Numbered from the stretch's first letter, positions 44,526-53,980 are shown. The stretch is DNA of 64,000 bases from Caulobacter radicis (GCF_003094615.1 NZ_QDKO01000044.1:1-64000), one strand, 5' to 3'. Program-made: numbers and translations. Notes: generated from the letters alone by a model not told the origin.

Positions 44526-47487
44526 ATGCAACACCACACCACCCTTCTACGCCGCGGCCTGATGGCCACGGTCGCCGGTCTCGTCCTGACCGCCGCCGCG
44601 CCGGCCCTGGCCGCGCCGCCCCTCCTGCAGGCCGAGCACCAGACCTATGACCTGCCCGCCCAGCCGCTGGGCGAGGCGCTCGGCGCGGCGGCCCGGATCA
44701 GCGGCCGCCAAGTGGTGGTCGCCTCGCCGCTGGTGCGGGGCAAGACCGCCCCGGCGCTGTCGGGCCGCTACACCGCCGACCAGGCCTATGCGGCGCTGCT
44801 CTCCGGGTCGGGTCTCAAGCTCGTCCGGGTGGGCGCGACGCTGGTGCTCAAGCCCGCCGACGAGACCGCGCCGGGGGAGGTCCGCGCCGGTGACGAACCC
44901 GAAAGCCTCGCCGAGGTCGTGGTCACCGGCACCCGCATCCGCGGCGCGGGGCCCGTGGGGGCCAACGTCATCGCCATCAGCCGGCAGGACATCGAGGCCA
45001 GCGGCTACGCCACCACCCAGCAGATCGTCCAATCGATACCGCAGAACTACGGCGGCGGCCCCAACGAGGGCACCCTGTACGGAACCGGCCGCAACGGCGC
45101 CAGCGCCAATCTGGGCGCGGGCTCGGGCGTCAATCTGCGTGGCCTGGGCGCCAGCTCGACCCTCGTGCTGCTGAACGGCTCGCGCCCGCCGATGGGCGGC
45201 CGCACCGGGGTGTTCGCCGACCTTTCGCTCGTGCCCGCCTCGGCGATCTCGCGGATCGAGGTCCTGGCCGACGGCGCCTCGGCCCTCTACGGCTCCGACG
45301 CCGTGGCCGGCGTGGTCAACGTGCTGTTCCGCGACGCCTACCAAGGCCTGGAGACGCAAATGCGCCTGGGCGGGGCGCAGGGCGGAGCCGCCGAACGCCA
45401 GTTCGGCGCCCTGGCCGGGCGGGCCTGGCCGGGCGGTCGCCTGGTCGCCGCCTACGAGGTCATGCGCCGCGACGCGCTGGCCGCGGCCGAGCGCCCCTAC
45501 GCGACCTCGGACCTGCGCCCCTTCGGCGGGCCGGACTATCGCTCGGTCTATGCCGCGCCGGGGACCATCGTCGCCGGCGGCCAGACCTTCGCCATCCCCG
45601 CCGGCCAGAACGGGGTCGGACTGCGCGCCGGCCAGCTGTTGCGGGGCTTCGTCAACCGCGAGGACGGCCGGCTGGACACCGACATCCTGCCGCGCCAGAC
45701 CCGCCAAGCCCTCTACGCCAGCGGCGAGCAGGACCTCGGCGCGGTGACCCTGTTTGGGCAACTGCTCGTCGCCGACCGGCGCTTCGCCTTCCGCAGTCCG
45801 ACGGTGTCCCAGACCGCCACGACCGTGCCGGTCGCAAATCCGTTCTATGTCGATCCGATCGGCACGGGCCAACCGGTGCGGGTCCAGTACAGCTTCGTTG
45901 GCGACCTTGGCCCGCAGATCTATTCGGGCCACGTGCGCGCCTACAACGCCACGATCGGGGCCCGCGGCGAGATCGGCGCCTGGTCGCTCTCGGCGCGAGC
46001 CGGGTACGGTCTCCAGGAGGAGGCCAGCCTGACCAAGAACTTCCTCAACACCTATCGGCTGGGCCTGGCCCTGGCCGACCCCAATCCGGCGACGGCCTAC
46101 AATCTGTTCGGCGATCCGGGCTCGACGCCGCAGGCGACCATCGACAAGGTGCGCGGCTTCGCCTTCAACCACGGTGTCTTCGAAGCCTGGTCGGCCGACC
46201 TGAGGGCCGACGGACCGCTGCTGACCCTGCCGGCGGGGGGGGGTCCGGCTGGCGCTCGGCCTGGAGCACCGGGACGAGCGCTATCGGCTGGACAGCCTCA
46301 ACGACATTGGCGGCGCCGTTGCGTCGGCCAGCACCCTGGCCCTGCCAGGCCCCCGCAAGATCGATGCGGCCTATGCCGAACTGCGCGCGCCCCTGGTCGG
46401 GCCAGAGGCGGAGGTCCCGCTGGTGCGGCGGCTGACCCTGTCCCTGGCCGGCCGTATCGAGCGCTACAGCGACTTTGGGACCACTCGTAACCCGAAGGTC
46501 GGGCTGGACTGGTCGCCGGTCGGCGACCTGACGCTGAAAGCGGCCTACGGGACCGCGTTCCGCGCGCCAAGCTTCAATGACCAGCGCCAGGGCATCGGCA
46601 GCACGCTTTACCAGCCGGCCGCTCTGGTGGACCCGGCCTCGCCCACGGGCAGCACCGTGGTGCTAGCCCTGATCGGGAACCGGCCGGGGATCGGCCCCGA
46701 ACGCGCTCGCACCCTGACCACGACCGCCGAATGGACGCCGCAGGCCGTCGCCGGCCTGAAGGTCACCGCCAGCTACTTCCGGGTGCGCTATCGCGACCGC
46801 ATTTCCAGCATCAACGCCGACATCTTCAACGCTCTGATCAACCGGGCGCGCTACGCCGACCTGCTCACCGAGGCTCCTAGCCCCGAGGTGGTCGCGGCCT
46901 ACTATGCGAGCCCGTACTTTTCCAATCCGGGCGCGATCCCGGCCGCCAACGTCAAGGTGATCGTCGACGCCCGTGTCCAGAACCTGGCCGTCGTCGACGA
47001 GGACGGCGTTGATCTCGACATCGCCTACGGCCGTGCGGTCGGCGCGGGACGTCTGAGCCTTGGGCTGTCGGCGGCCTACATCTTCAGCGTCGAGCAAGCG
47101 GTGTCGCGCAACGCCGACCCGGCCGAAACCCGCGGAACGGTCGGCAATCCGCTGCGGCTTCGCGCCAGGATGCGGGCCGGCTGGAGCCAGGGGGGCTGGG
47201 ACGCCAGCGCCTTCGTCAACTTCGCCGACGGCTACCGCAACCAGACGGTCACGCCCTACGAGAAGGTCGACGCCTGGACGACGCTCGATCTCAACATCGG
47301 CTACCGCTTCGCGGCCGACCGGGTCGGCCTCTCGGGCCTGCGCGCGGCGCTGTCGATCGCCAATCTGCTCGACCGCGATCCGCCCTATGTCAATCTACGC
47401 ACCTCGACCTCCGGCATCGGCTTCGACAGCGACAACGCCAGTCCGATCGGTCGTTCGATCGCGCTGCAGGTCACCAAGTCGTGGTGA
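44526..47487 (+). CDS. STN-type TonB-dependent receptor, frameshifted in a G9 tract
   Basis: Signal peptide, then an STN domain at about 40-110 (YDLPAQPLGEALGAAARISG), TonB box LAEVVVTGTRI, plug (NLRGLGASSTLVLLNGSRPP, VEVLADGASALYGSDAVAGV) and barrel. At 46235-46243 a run of nine Gs shifts the frame; with eight, LPAGGVRLALGLEHRDERYR would read on to the C-terminal IGRSIALQVTKSW at 47487. Uninterrupted it would be about 986 residues. As written, translation ends at 46490 without the last third of the barrel. Presumed lasso-peptide receptor. Either a sequencing slip or phase variation. Confidence 0.85.
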
Positions 47488-49475
47488 GCCTGATCGCCTG
47501 GGCGGCCGCCGCGACGATCGCGTCGGCGCCTCCCGCGCCGCCGACGCTGAGCGACCTCGTCGAGGTCGTGGACATCTCGAGCCTGGCCGTTTCCCCCGAC
47601 GGCCGGTGGGCGGCCTATCGCCAGGAGCAGAGCTCGCTGGCGCGCAACGCCAAGCTCCTCAGCTGGTGGGTGGCCGACCTGCAGGGGTCCGGACCGCCCC
47701 GGCGCCTGGCCGAAGGCGGGGAGGCGCTGTGGACGGACGCTGGAACCCTGCCGGCCGAACCGCCCCTGTGGTCGCCAGACAGCCGACGCTTCTATGTGCG
47801 GGCCCTGGTCGATGGGGCCGTGCAGGCCTGGTCGGTCGATCTGGCCGACGGCGGGCGCAGGCTCACGAGCGAGGACGGAGACATCGCCGATCTGGCCCTG
47901 GTCGAAGGCGGCGCGCGCCTCAGCTTCACCGTCGGCGCCAGCCGCGCCGCCGTCCGCCTTGCCGAGCAGCGGCAGAAAGACGAGGGCGTCCTCATCGACG
48001 CCAGCATCGACCCTGCCCAGAACCTCTTCGATGCGGCGCCGGTCAATGGCCGTCCGGCCGCCCAGCGCCTCACCGGCCGCTGGTTTCGACGCCAGGGTCT
48101 GCTGGCCGCGGCGCCCCGCATCCGCAAGTCGGTCCCGGCGGCGGGCGGGCCGGTTCGGACGGAGGACGACCCCGTTGCGCTTGCCGGCGACGGCGCGACA
48201 CGCGGCAAGGCCGCCGCCTCTCCCGACGGGTTCGGCATGGCGCGGCTCGCCGACGGCCGCCTGGATGTTACGCGGCCCTCAGGCGAGGTCGTCGCCTGCC
48301 GGGTCGCCGACTGCGCGTCGGTCAAGGCTCTGGCCTGGCGGCCCGGCGCTGACGAACTGGTGCTGACGCTGGGCGACTCCGCCCGCCGCCAGCGGCTGGC
48401 CGTCTGGCGGCCCGGCCGCGCCCAGCGGCCCGGGCCGTTGCGCGCTTTGGCGTCGAGCCAGGGGCTGATCGGCGGCGGGGCGGCCGACACGCCCTGCGCC
48501 TTGACCGCGACGACGGCGGTTTGCGTGGCGGCCGAGCCGACGACGCCGCCTCGGTTGGTCTCGATCAACCTTGCTGGAAAGCCGCGGACCCGGGTCCTCG
48601 CCGCCCCGAACCAGACCCTCGACGGCGCCGCCAAACCCGGGGCGCGCCTCTTCGAATGGCGCGCCGCCGACGGGCGGGCGTTCGCCGGCTGGCTGATGCT
48701 GCCGGCTGGGCCGCCCCGGCGCAGTCCCTTGTTCGTGACCTACTACCTCTGCGAGGGCTATCTGCGCGGCGGCTTCGGCGACGAGTTCCCCCTCGGAGCC
48801 ATGGCGCAGGCCGGGGTGGCCACGCTCTGCATCAACAAGGCCTATCAGTCCGAAGCCAGTCACGATCCCGTCGCCGACTATCGCACCGGCCTGTCGGCGG
48901 TCCAGGCCGCCGTGGATCGCCTGGCGACCGAGGGGCTTGTCGACCGCGCAAGGATCGGCATGGGCGGTTTCAGCTTCGGGAGCGAGGTGACGACCTGGAC
49001 GGCGATGAACAGCAATCTGCTGGCGGCCGCCTCGATCGCCTCCACGCAGATGGAGCCGGCCTATTACTGGCTGAACGGCGCGGCCGGGCGGGACAACCAC
49101 GCCGTGCTCAAACGGAGCTGGGGGCTGGGCCCGCCCGAAGAGACGCCTGAACGCTGGAAGCTGATCTCGCCGGCCCTCAACGCCGCCAGGATCCGCGCGC
49201 CCTTGCTGATGCAACTGCCCGAGCAGGAGTATCGGCTGAGCTTCGAACTTTTCGCGCGGCTCTCCAACTCCGCCACGCCGGTCGACCTCTACGTCTTCCC
49301 CGAAGAACCGCACATGAAGACCCAACCCCGCCATCGCCTGGCGGTCTATCAGCGCAACCTCGACTGGTTCCGGTTCTGGCTGCAGGGCCATGTCGATCCC
49401 GATCCAACAAGGGCGGGGCAGTATGCGCGCTGGTCGCGGATGGCCCAGCGAAGGGCCGCGGCCGGCGCGCCGTGA
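47481..49475 (+). CDS. lasso-peptide isopeptidase-like S9 hydrolase
   Basis: 664 residues from GTG 47481 (overlapping the receptor stop; GTG 47484 also possible). N-terminal leader and beta-propeller (LAVSPDGRWAAYRQEQ, LWSPDSRRFYVRALV), C-terminal alpha/beta hydrolase with nucleophile Ser in MGGFSFGSEV (about residue 498) and His in FPEEPHMK. Homologues next to lasso clusters of Caulobacter, Asticcacaulis and Sphingomonadales (AtxE type) specifically open the ring isopeptide bond of the cognate lasso peptide. It probably recycles or detoxifies imported peptide in the periplasm. Confidence 0.88.
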   Translation: MVSLIAWAAAATIASAPPAPPTLSDLVEVVDISSLAVSPDGRWAAYRQEQSSLARNAKLLSWWVADLQGSGPPRRLAEGGEALWTDAGTLPAEPPLWSPDSRRFYVRALVDGAVQAWSVDLADGGRRLTSEDGDIADLALVEGGARLSFTVGASRAAVRLAEQRQKDEGVLIDASIDPAQNLFDAAPVNGRPAAQRLTGRWFRRQGLLAAAPRIRKSVPAAGGPVRTEDDPVALAGDGATRGKAAASPDGFGMARLADGRLDVTRPSGEVVACRVADCASVKALAWRPGADELVLTLGDSARRQRLAVWRPGRAQRPGPLRALASSQGLIGGGAADTPCALTATTAVCVAAEPTTPPRLVSINLAGKPRTRVLAAPNQTLDGAAKPGARLFEWRAADGRAFAGWLMLPAGPPRRSPLFVTYYLCEGYLRGGFGDEFPLGAMAQAGVATLCINKAYQSEASHDPVADYRTGLSAVQAAVDRLATEGLVDRARIGMGGFSFGSEVTTWTAMNSNLLAAASIASTQMEPAYYWLNGAAGRDNHAVLKRSWGLGPPEETPERWKLISPALNAARIRAPLLMQLPEQEYRLSFELFARLSNSATPVDLYVFPEEPHMKTQPRHRLAVYQRNLDWFRFWLQGHVDPDPTRAGQYARWSRMAQRRAAAGAP

Positions 49476-49498
49476 AGAGGCGGCCAGATGGCGAAGGC

Positions 49499-51229
49499 TC
49501 AGCGACTCCAGCTTCGCGCCCACAGTTCGGCGTCGACCAGCCGCAGAATGCTCATGAAGCGGGCCTGGGTCATTTCCACCGGCTTGCGCAGGGTGGCGGC
49601 GACACCGTCGAGGTCGAGCAGGCTCTCGCGGGCGAGGAGACCCTCGGCGAGCATCGGCCCGATGCGATCGCGGTTGGCCTCATAGGCGGCGGCGACGAAG
49701 CTGTTGATGCGTCCCTTGGAGCGGCGGTTGAGGACGTCGGCGGGAAGCAACGCGGCAAAGGCGCGCCGGGCGATCGCCCGGTCGCGTCCACCGGCCACCG
49801 ATAGCCAGGTGGGGATGGCGAGCGCCAGTTCGAGCACCGGCTGGGCCATGTGCGGCGACACCACGGTGGCGGCCACGCTGCGATCATGGCCATCCATGTG
49901 CGCATGAACGCCCAGAACCGCCTGAACGTGACGGCGCTTGCCGGGCGGGAGGCCGGCGAGGCCGTCCTGCCAAGGATGGTGGGGGCTGGCGACCTGCCGC
50001 CAAGCCGGGGCCAGGTGCTCGAGATCCGGCGACCTGGGCGGATCCTGGCGACGCAGGCCGATCTTCAGGGCCAAGCGCGCCACGGTCCAGGCGTTCGCGC
50101 CCGTCAGGCTGGCGACGTCCATGATCGTCGTCATCACACCTGGGCTAAGCCCTTGCGCCCTGAACCGGTCGACGACGGGCGCGGCGGAAATGAAGTAGCC
50201 GAACACGCTGTCGCCGCCCGCGCCATTGAAGAAGGCGGAGGCGCGATGCTGTCGGCCCTGCTGCTGGAAGGCCGCATCCACCGACTGCAGGACGGTCGGG
50301 CGCCCCGGTCGGGCCAGGCGGGCCAGAGGCGGCGCAGAAAAGTCGATGTCCCCCGCGTCCAGGACGAGTTCGGTCAACGGCAGACCGGCGGCTCGCGCGA
50401 CCTGCCGCGCATAGCGCCGCTCGTCGCCCTCTGGCCCGATGGTGGTGACATTGACCGCGAACGCCGCGACGCGTTCCCTCAGCGCCAGGGCCACGATCGA
50501 GGAGTCAAGGCCTCCGGACAGCTCGACGATGATCGGACCTTCGGCCGCCGCCAGCGCGGCGACGCTGCCTTCAATTTCCGCGAGCAGCCGTTCGGCCCAG
50601 TCGCCGGCCTCCAGGCGCGGCGCCGCCTCGATCACCTGGCTTGGACGCCAGAATGGGCGCGTCGACATCGCACCCTTGGGAGGGGCCGCCAGCGCGTCGC
50701 CGGGAAGGATCTCCTCGACGCCGACCAGGCCCGTCGCTGCCGACCGGGCGCCGCCGAAGGCGATATGACGGGCCAGATAGCTCCAGTCGATGCGAGGTGA
50801 AACCAAGCCCAAGGCGGCCGCCTGGCCCACATCGGAGAACAGCAGGTCCATCGGCTCGCGACGGATCCGAAAGGCCGGCAGATTGCCTGACGGATCTCGC
50901 GCGGCGACCATCCCGCCGGCCGGATCGACCAGAACGGCAAGGTATCGGCCCCAGTACGATCGGCTCAGTGTCTCCAGCACATCAGAGGTATCGCCGAGCC
51001 CCGCAGCCGTCCGCACGCGCTCGGGCCGCGCAGCGCGGGTGAAAAGCCGCCCGAACACCACCCCGCGCCCACCGGGCAGAACTAGGATTTCCTCGACCGG
51101 CGAGAACGCCGCCCAGGTCGGGCCCTGCGCCGCCAGCGGCAGCGTCGGGCCAAAGCCGCCGGCCTGGATCGCCTGGGTGATGATCGGCGGCGTCTCAGCG
51201 CGCCACAAGGCGAAGACGTAGCTCATCAC
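49499..51229 (-). CDS. lasso peptide macrolactam synthetase (C protein, asparagine-synthetase-like)
   Basis: 576 residues. The N-terminal half resembles a glutaminase-type domain without the catalytic Cys2 (MMSYVFALWR). The C-terminal synthetase carries the PP-loop ELSGGLDSS at 236-244 and FFNGAGGDSVFGY. In lasso biosynthesis this enzyme adenylates the acidic side chain at core position 7-9 and closes it onto the new N-terminus. The start codon overlaps the end of the B gene (ATGA). Convergent with the isopeptidase gene; the stops are 24 bases apart. Confidence 0.93.
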   Translation of the reverse strand: MMSYVFALWRAETPPIITQAIQAGGFGPTLPLAAQGPTWAAFSPVEEILVLPGGRGVVFGRLFTRAARPERVRTAAGLGDTSDVLETLSRSYWGRYLAVLVDPAGGMVAARDPSGNLPAFRIRREPMDLLFSDVGQAAALGLVSPRIDWSYLARHIAFGGARSAATGLVGVEEILPGDALAAPPKGAMSTRPFWRPSQVIEAAPRLEAGDWAERLLAEIEGSVAALAAAEGPIIVELSGGLDSSIVALALRERVAAFAVNVTTIGPEGDERRYARQVARAAGLPLTELVLDAGDIDFSAPPLARLARPGRPTVLQSVDAAFQQQGRQHRASAFFNGAGGDSVFGYFISAAPVVDRFRAQGLSPGVMTTIMDVASLTGANAWTVARLALKIGLRRQDPPRSPDLEHLAPAWRQVASPHHPWQDGLAGLPPGKRRHVQAVLGVHAHMDGHDRSVAATVVSPHMAQPVLELALAIPTWLSVAGGRDRAIARRAFAALLPADVLNRRSKGRINSFVAAAYEANRDRIGPMLAEGLLARESLLDLDGVAATLRKPVEMTQARFMSILRLVDAELWARSWSR

Positions 51230-51894
51230 ACCACCAGGATCGGCGTCAGCATGGCGGTTCGATGCAGGGACTCATTGAGCGCGCAGTCGCCCGATTGCGC
51301 CCAGGCGTGGGCCTCGAAGGGCGGCGTGGCGACGGCCAACACCACGTCGACGTCTATGCCCCTACGAGAGAGAAAATGCGCCATGGCCAGGGAGTCCAGA
51401 AGACATATCGGCGTCACTGGAACGAGACTGCGCACAGCCAGGAAGCGACGCGCCAGCGCCTCGGCCTGCGCGCTGCGCCCAGACATGCCGCCAGCGCGAC
51501 GTCGCCGCCAGCGCCGCCACCCGACGACTCGAGCAAAAGGGCGAAGGCGCAGCAACCAAAAGACGACAAGCACCGCCCAGAAGACCTCGACGACATCCAT
51601 AGCCGTCGCCCCCGAACGCTCGTGGGCGATTTCAAAGGCGCTGCGCGCGGGCAGCGTCCGCGCGCAGGGCGCCACCGGTTGTCCCCGGCCGTCCCGCACC
51701 AGGAGGCCCGCGGCGATCAGCGGCCCGAGGCCGGCCTCGTCGATGGGGCCGACGCCAGCGCCTCGCGCAAGCGCCGACAGGGCGACAGCCTGGGCCTGGC
51801 CCAGGCCAAGATAGCGATCGCGATTGAGGTCCAGGACCACGCCCAGGTCCGCGACCAGGCAGTAGGACACGCCCGGCGCCAGTTCGTAAGTCAT
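51226..51894 (-). CDS. lasso peptide B protein: RRE plus transglutaminase-like leader protease
   Basis: 222 residues. Residues 1-80 are a PqqD-like recognition element (YCLVADLGVVLDLNRDRYLG), fused here rather than encoded separately. Residues 95-222 form the B2 protease: Cys164 in TPICLLDSLA, His196 in PPFEAHAWAQ. The third residue, normally Asp in a LxD motif, appears as Asn207/Glu208 (CALNES), with Asp203 as an alternative. It would bind the precursor leader and cut it off before ring closure. Overlaps the cyclase gene. Confidence 0.9.
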   Translation of the reverse strand: MTYELAPGVSYCLVADLGVVLDLNRDRYLGLGQAQAVALSALARGAGVGPIDEAGLGPLIAAGLLVRDGRGQPVAPCARTLPARSAFEIAHERSGATAMDVVEVFWAVLVVFWLLRLRPFARVVGWRRWRRRRAGGMSGRSAQAEALARRFLAVRSLVPVTPICLLDSLAMAHFLSRRGIDVDVVLAVATPPFEAHAWAQSGDCALNESLHRTAMLTPILVV

Positions 51895-51910
51895 TGTCAG
51901 CCTCGAAAGC

Positions 51911-51935
51911 GGAGCGGGCCTGTCGCGCCCGCTCC
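51911..51935 (-). promoter_or_regulatory. hairpin between the precursor and B genes
   Basis: GGAGCGGGC and GCCCGCTCC form a perfect 9-bp stem with a seven-base loop, eight bases past the proximal precursor's stop. It has no U-tract. Such hairpins can stabilise precursor mRNA or damp read-through into enzyme genes. Confidence 0.55.
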
Positions 51936-51942
51936 GCGGGGC

Positions 51943-52077
51943 TCATTCGGGGTCCAGGCCCGTCTTGGGCTGTTCCTGCGAGAACTCGGGCATGGTGTCC
52001 GGACCGCCCCGGGTCCGAACGCTCACCGCACCCAGATCCAGCAGCGGATCGGGAACGAGGGTCACGATGGTTTCCAT
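51943..52077 (-). CDS. lasso peptide precursor A1
   Basis: 44 residues, too short for routine gene finders; AAGGAGG precedes the ATG at 52077. Leader METIVTLVPDPLLDLGAVSV-RTR has the required Thr at position -2. The 21-residue core starts GGPDTMPEF and ends GLDPE. Gly1 and Glu8 would form an 8-residue macrolactam ring with a 13-residue tail (FSQEQPK...). The tail resembles those of benenodin/caulonodin-type peptides. It sits immediately upstream of the B and C genes on the same strand. Confidence 0.88.
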   Translation of the reverse strand: METIVTLVPDPLLDLGAVSVRTRGGPDTMPEFSQEQPKTGLDPE

Positions 52078-52157
52078 GGCGACCTCCTTTTCACGAAAAG
52101 CCCGCCCCAAAGGGCGGACAGCTTGGCGGAACGGCGAGCCGCTCCGCCGGCGTCTGC

Positions 52158-52292
52158 CTAGTCGGCGTCGATCCCCGCGCGCGGCTGCTCCTCGGAAATC
52201 TCCGGGAGGACGTAGGGGCCGCCCTGCGTTTCCCGGCTGACGGCGCCCAGGTCGATCAGGGCGTCTTCGATATGGTCTTCGATCCGTTCCAT
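52158..52292 (-). CDS. lasso peptide precursor A2
   Basis: 44 residues from ATG 52292 with GAAGGAG upstream. Leader MERIEDHIEDALIDLGAVSR-ETQ, again with Thr at -2 and the shared LIDLGAVS stretch bound by the recognition element. The 21-residue core begins GGPYVLPEI and ends GIDAD; predicted ring Gly1-Glu8. It shares Gly1-Gly2-Pro3, Pro7-Glu8, EEQP/QEQP and a terminal G-x-D motif with A1. First gene after the GntR gene in the biosynthetic arm. Confidence 0.88.
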   Translation of the reverse strand: MERIEDHIEDALIDLGAVSRETQGGPYVLPEISEEQPRAGIDAD

Positions 52293-52386
52293 GACGGTCT
52301 CCTTCTCCAGGTCACGCCCACCGTGACAGTTGAACGTTGCGACCACAGGTAGAGAACCCGAAGGAAATAACGCCGGAATTTTCCGA

Positions 52387-53022
52387 TTATTCCGCAGGGC
52401 GCCGCGGGTCGCGGTCACTGAGGCCATGGAGGCTGCGGACGATCGCGGGCACCAGCCGCAGGCGGCGGCGGTGATAAGCGACGAGCGCCTGACGCAGCGC
52501 CGTGGATGACCCGGCGGCGGCCAGGCCTCGCAGCTCCCGGGTTTCGTCCTGAAACTCGGGGACCAGCTCCAGCTCGGCGCAGCGCGAGCGATGCAGGCGA
52601 TCGCTGGCGCCGGCCACGGCCCACTCGACCTCGACATTGCCGCTGCGGGCGGCCAGGCGCGCGAACAGGTCCTCAAGGGCTGTGATCGGACCATCGCCCT
52701 CGGGAGCGTCAGGCGAGATAGCCGTCTCGCCGCCGGCCGACCTTGCGGCGTTGACCAGAAGAGCGACGTTCCATTGGTAGAGGTCCGACAGGTCCGGCTC
52801 CGTCAGACGGGGAACAAGGAAGCCCTCGCCAGGCAGGGCGGTGAGCAGCCGCTCGCCCACTAGGCGATGCAGGGCCGCGCGCACCGGCGTGGCGCTGGCC
52901 CCGAACCGCCGCGAAAGCGCGGGGACGTCGATGCGTTCGCCAGGCCGCAGGGCGCTCTCAGACAGCAGGAAGGTCTTGATCGAGAGGTAGACGCGTTCAC
53001 CGGTGCCGGGCCGATCAATCAT
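52387..53022 (-). CDS. GntR-family regulator of the lasso cluster
   Basis: 211 residues from ATG 53022 (AGGGAG nine bases upstream; a GTG eight codons earlier lacks one). The N-terminal winged helix (VYLSIKTFLLSESALRPGER, PALSRRFGASATPVRAALHR) is followed by a helical FCD-like domain (SDLYQWNVALLVNAARSAGG, DRLHRSRCAELELVPEFQDE). It reads into the precursor genes, with 94 bases between its stop and A2. GntR regulators accompany several isopeptidase-type lasso clusters; effector unknown. Confidence 0.82.
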   Translation of the reverse strand: MIDRPGTGERVYLSIKTFLLSESALRPGERIDVPALSRRFGASATPVRAALHRLVGERLLTALPGEGFLVPRLTEPDLSDLYQWNVALLVNAARSAGGETAISPDAPEGDGPITALEDLFARLAARSGNVEVEWAVAGASDRLHRSRCAELELVPEFQDETRELRGLAAAGSSTALRQALVAYHRRRLRLVPAIVRSLHGLSDRDPRRPAE

Positions 53023-53209
53023 CAGGCTTAACTCCCTGGACGCCACGCAACGCAGCGCGCCGAAAGGCGGGCCGCTGTCGCCAGGTCCTGTCGCGCCAGG
53101 TCCTTTCGTCCGTGGTCCGCCAAAGGCGGCGTGAGGATGGAAGCATCGATCGCCGATGGCTCCTCCCCGAAATTCCTCCGCGAATTTTGGGGGGTGGATT
53201 TTCCAGGAC

Positions 53210-53980
53210 CTAAAGCAGGCCCAGGGTCCGGAAGCTGGCGACCGTTTCGGCGCCGACGATCAGGTGATCATGGACGAGCACGCCCAGGGCCTTGCCGCCG
53301 CTGGCGACCGCGCGCGTCATCTCGATGTCGGGCTTCGAAGGCGTGGGGTCGCCCGAAGGATGGTTGTGGGCCAGGACGAGGGCGCTGGCCCCCGTCTCCA
53401 GGGCCCGCCGCAGGACCTCACGGACATAGACCGGCGCATGGTCCACGGTGCCCTTGCCCAAGGCTTCGGCCAGGATCAGCTGGTTCTTCCTGTCCAGAAA
53501 AGCGGCCCAGATCTCCTCTCGCGGCAGGCCTCGGAGCTTGGCCCGGAAGAAGGCGGCGACCGCCCCGAACGAAGACATTACCGGCCGCGCGCTCAGCGCC
53601 GCCAGGCTGACCCGGCCGGCCGCCTCGCGCAGGATCTTGAAGTTGAGGATGGTCGCCTCGCCGACGTGGCGGCGCAGTTCGGCGCGGTCGGCGGCGAGCA
53701 CGCCGGCCAGGCCGCCGAACCGCTCGACCAGACGCACGGCCAACTCGCAACCTTCGGTCCGTTCGTCCGGGGCCAGATGCAAGTGAAGAATCTCGGCGTC
53801 CTGCATGACGTCGACTCCGAAGCGCGCGGCGAAGTCGAGGACCTTCTGGCGCGACGGCGCCCACGCCACCGGGGTTTGGGGCGTGAAGGGGCAGGGCTTG
53901 GCCATCGTCTCCAGCACAGTGGCGGTCTCGGCGGTCTCGGGGGCGACGGCGACGGCGGTGAGGGCAGGGGAGGCGGACAT
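53210..53980 (-). CDS. radC: RadC-family JAB/MPN protein
   Basis: 256 residues. The C-terminal JAMM motif is complete: ALVLAHNHPSGDPTPSKPDI followed by EMTRAV, with the upstream Glu in PREEIWAAFLDRKN; the helix-hairpin-helix region precedes it (LAGVLAADRAELRRHVGEAT). RadC-like proteins are common on plasmids and integrative elements near replication or transfer genes and are thought to act on DNA, though their activity is unsettled. MAKPCPF at residue 26 is an alternative start. Confidence 0.9.
   Translation of the reverse strand: MSASPALTAVAVAPETAETATVLETMAKPCPFTPQTPVAWAPSRQKVLDFAARFGVDVMQDAEILHLHLAPDERTEGCELAVRLVERFGGLAGVLAADRAELRRHVGEATILNFKILREAAGRVSLAALSARPVMSSFGAVAAFFRAKLRGLPREEIWAAFLDRKNQLILAEALGKGTVDHAPVYVREVLRRALETGASALVLAHNHPSGDPTPSKPDIEMTRAVASGGKALGVLVHDHLIVGAETVASFRTLGLL

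Noticed and set aside
42870-44537. 555-codon minus-strand frame
   Set aside because: Covers the FecI and FecR genes in antisense; the plus-strand genes have clear domains.
44547-46172. 541-codon minus-strand frame
   Set aside because: Antisense to the lasso TonB receptor; Arg/Gly/Ala low complexity.
50790-52161. Plus-strand frames over the lasso B and C genes
   Set aside because: Antisense shadows without motifs; the minus-strand genes form a coherent overlapping unit.
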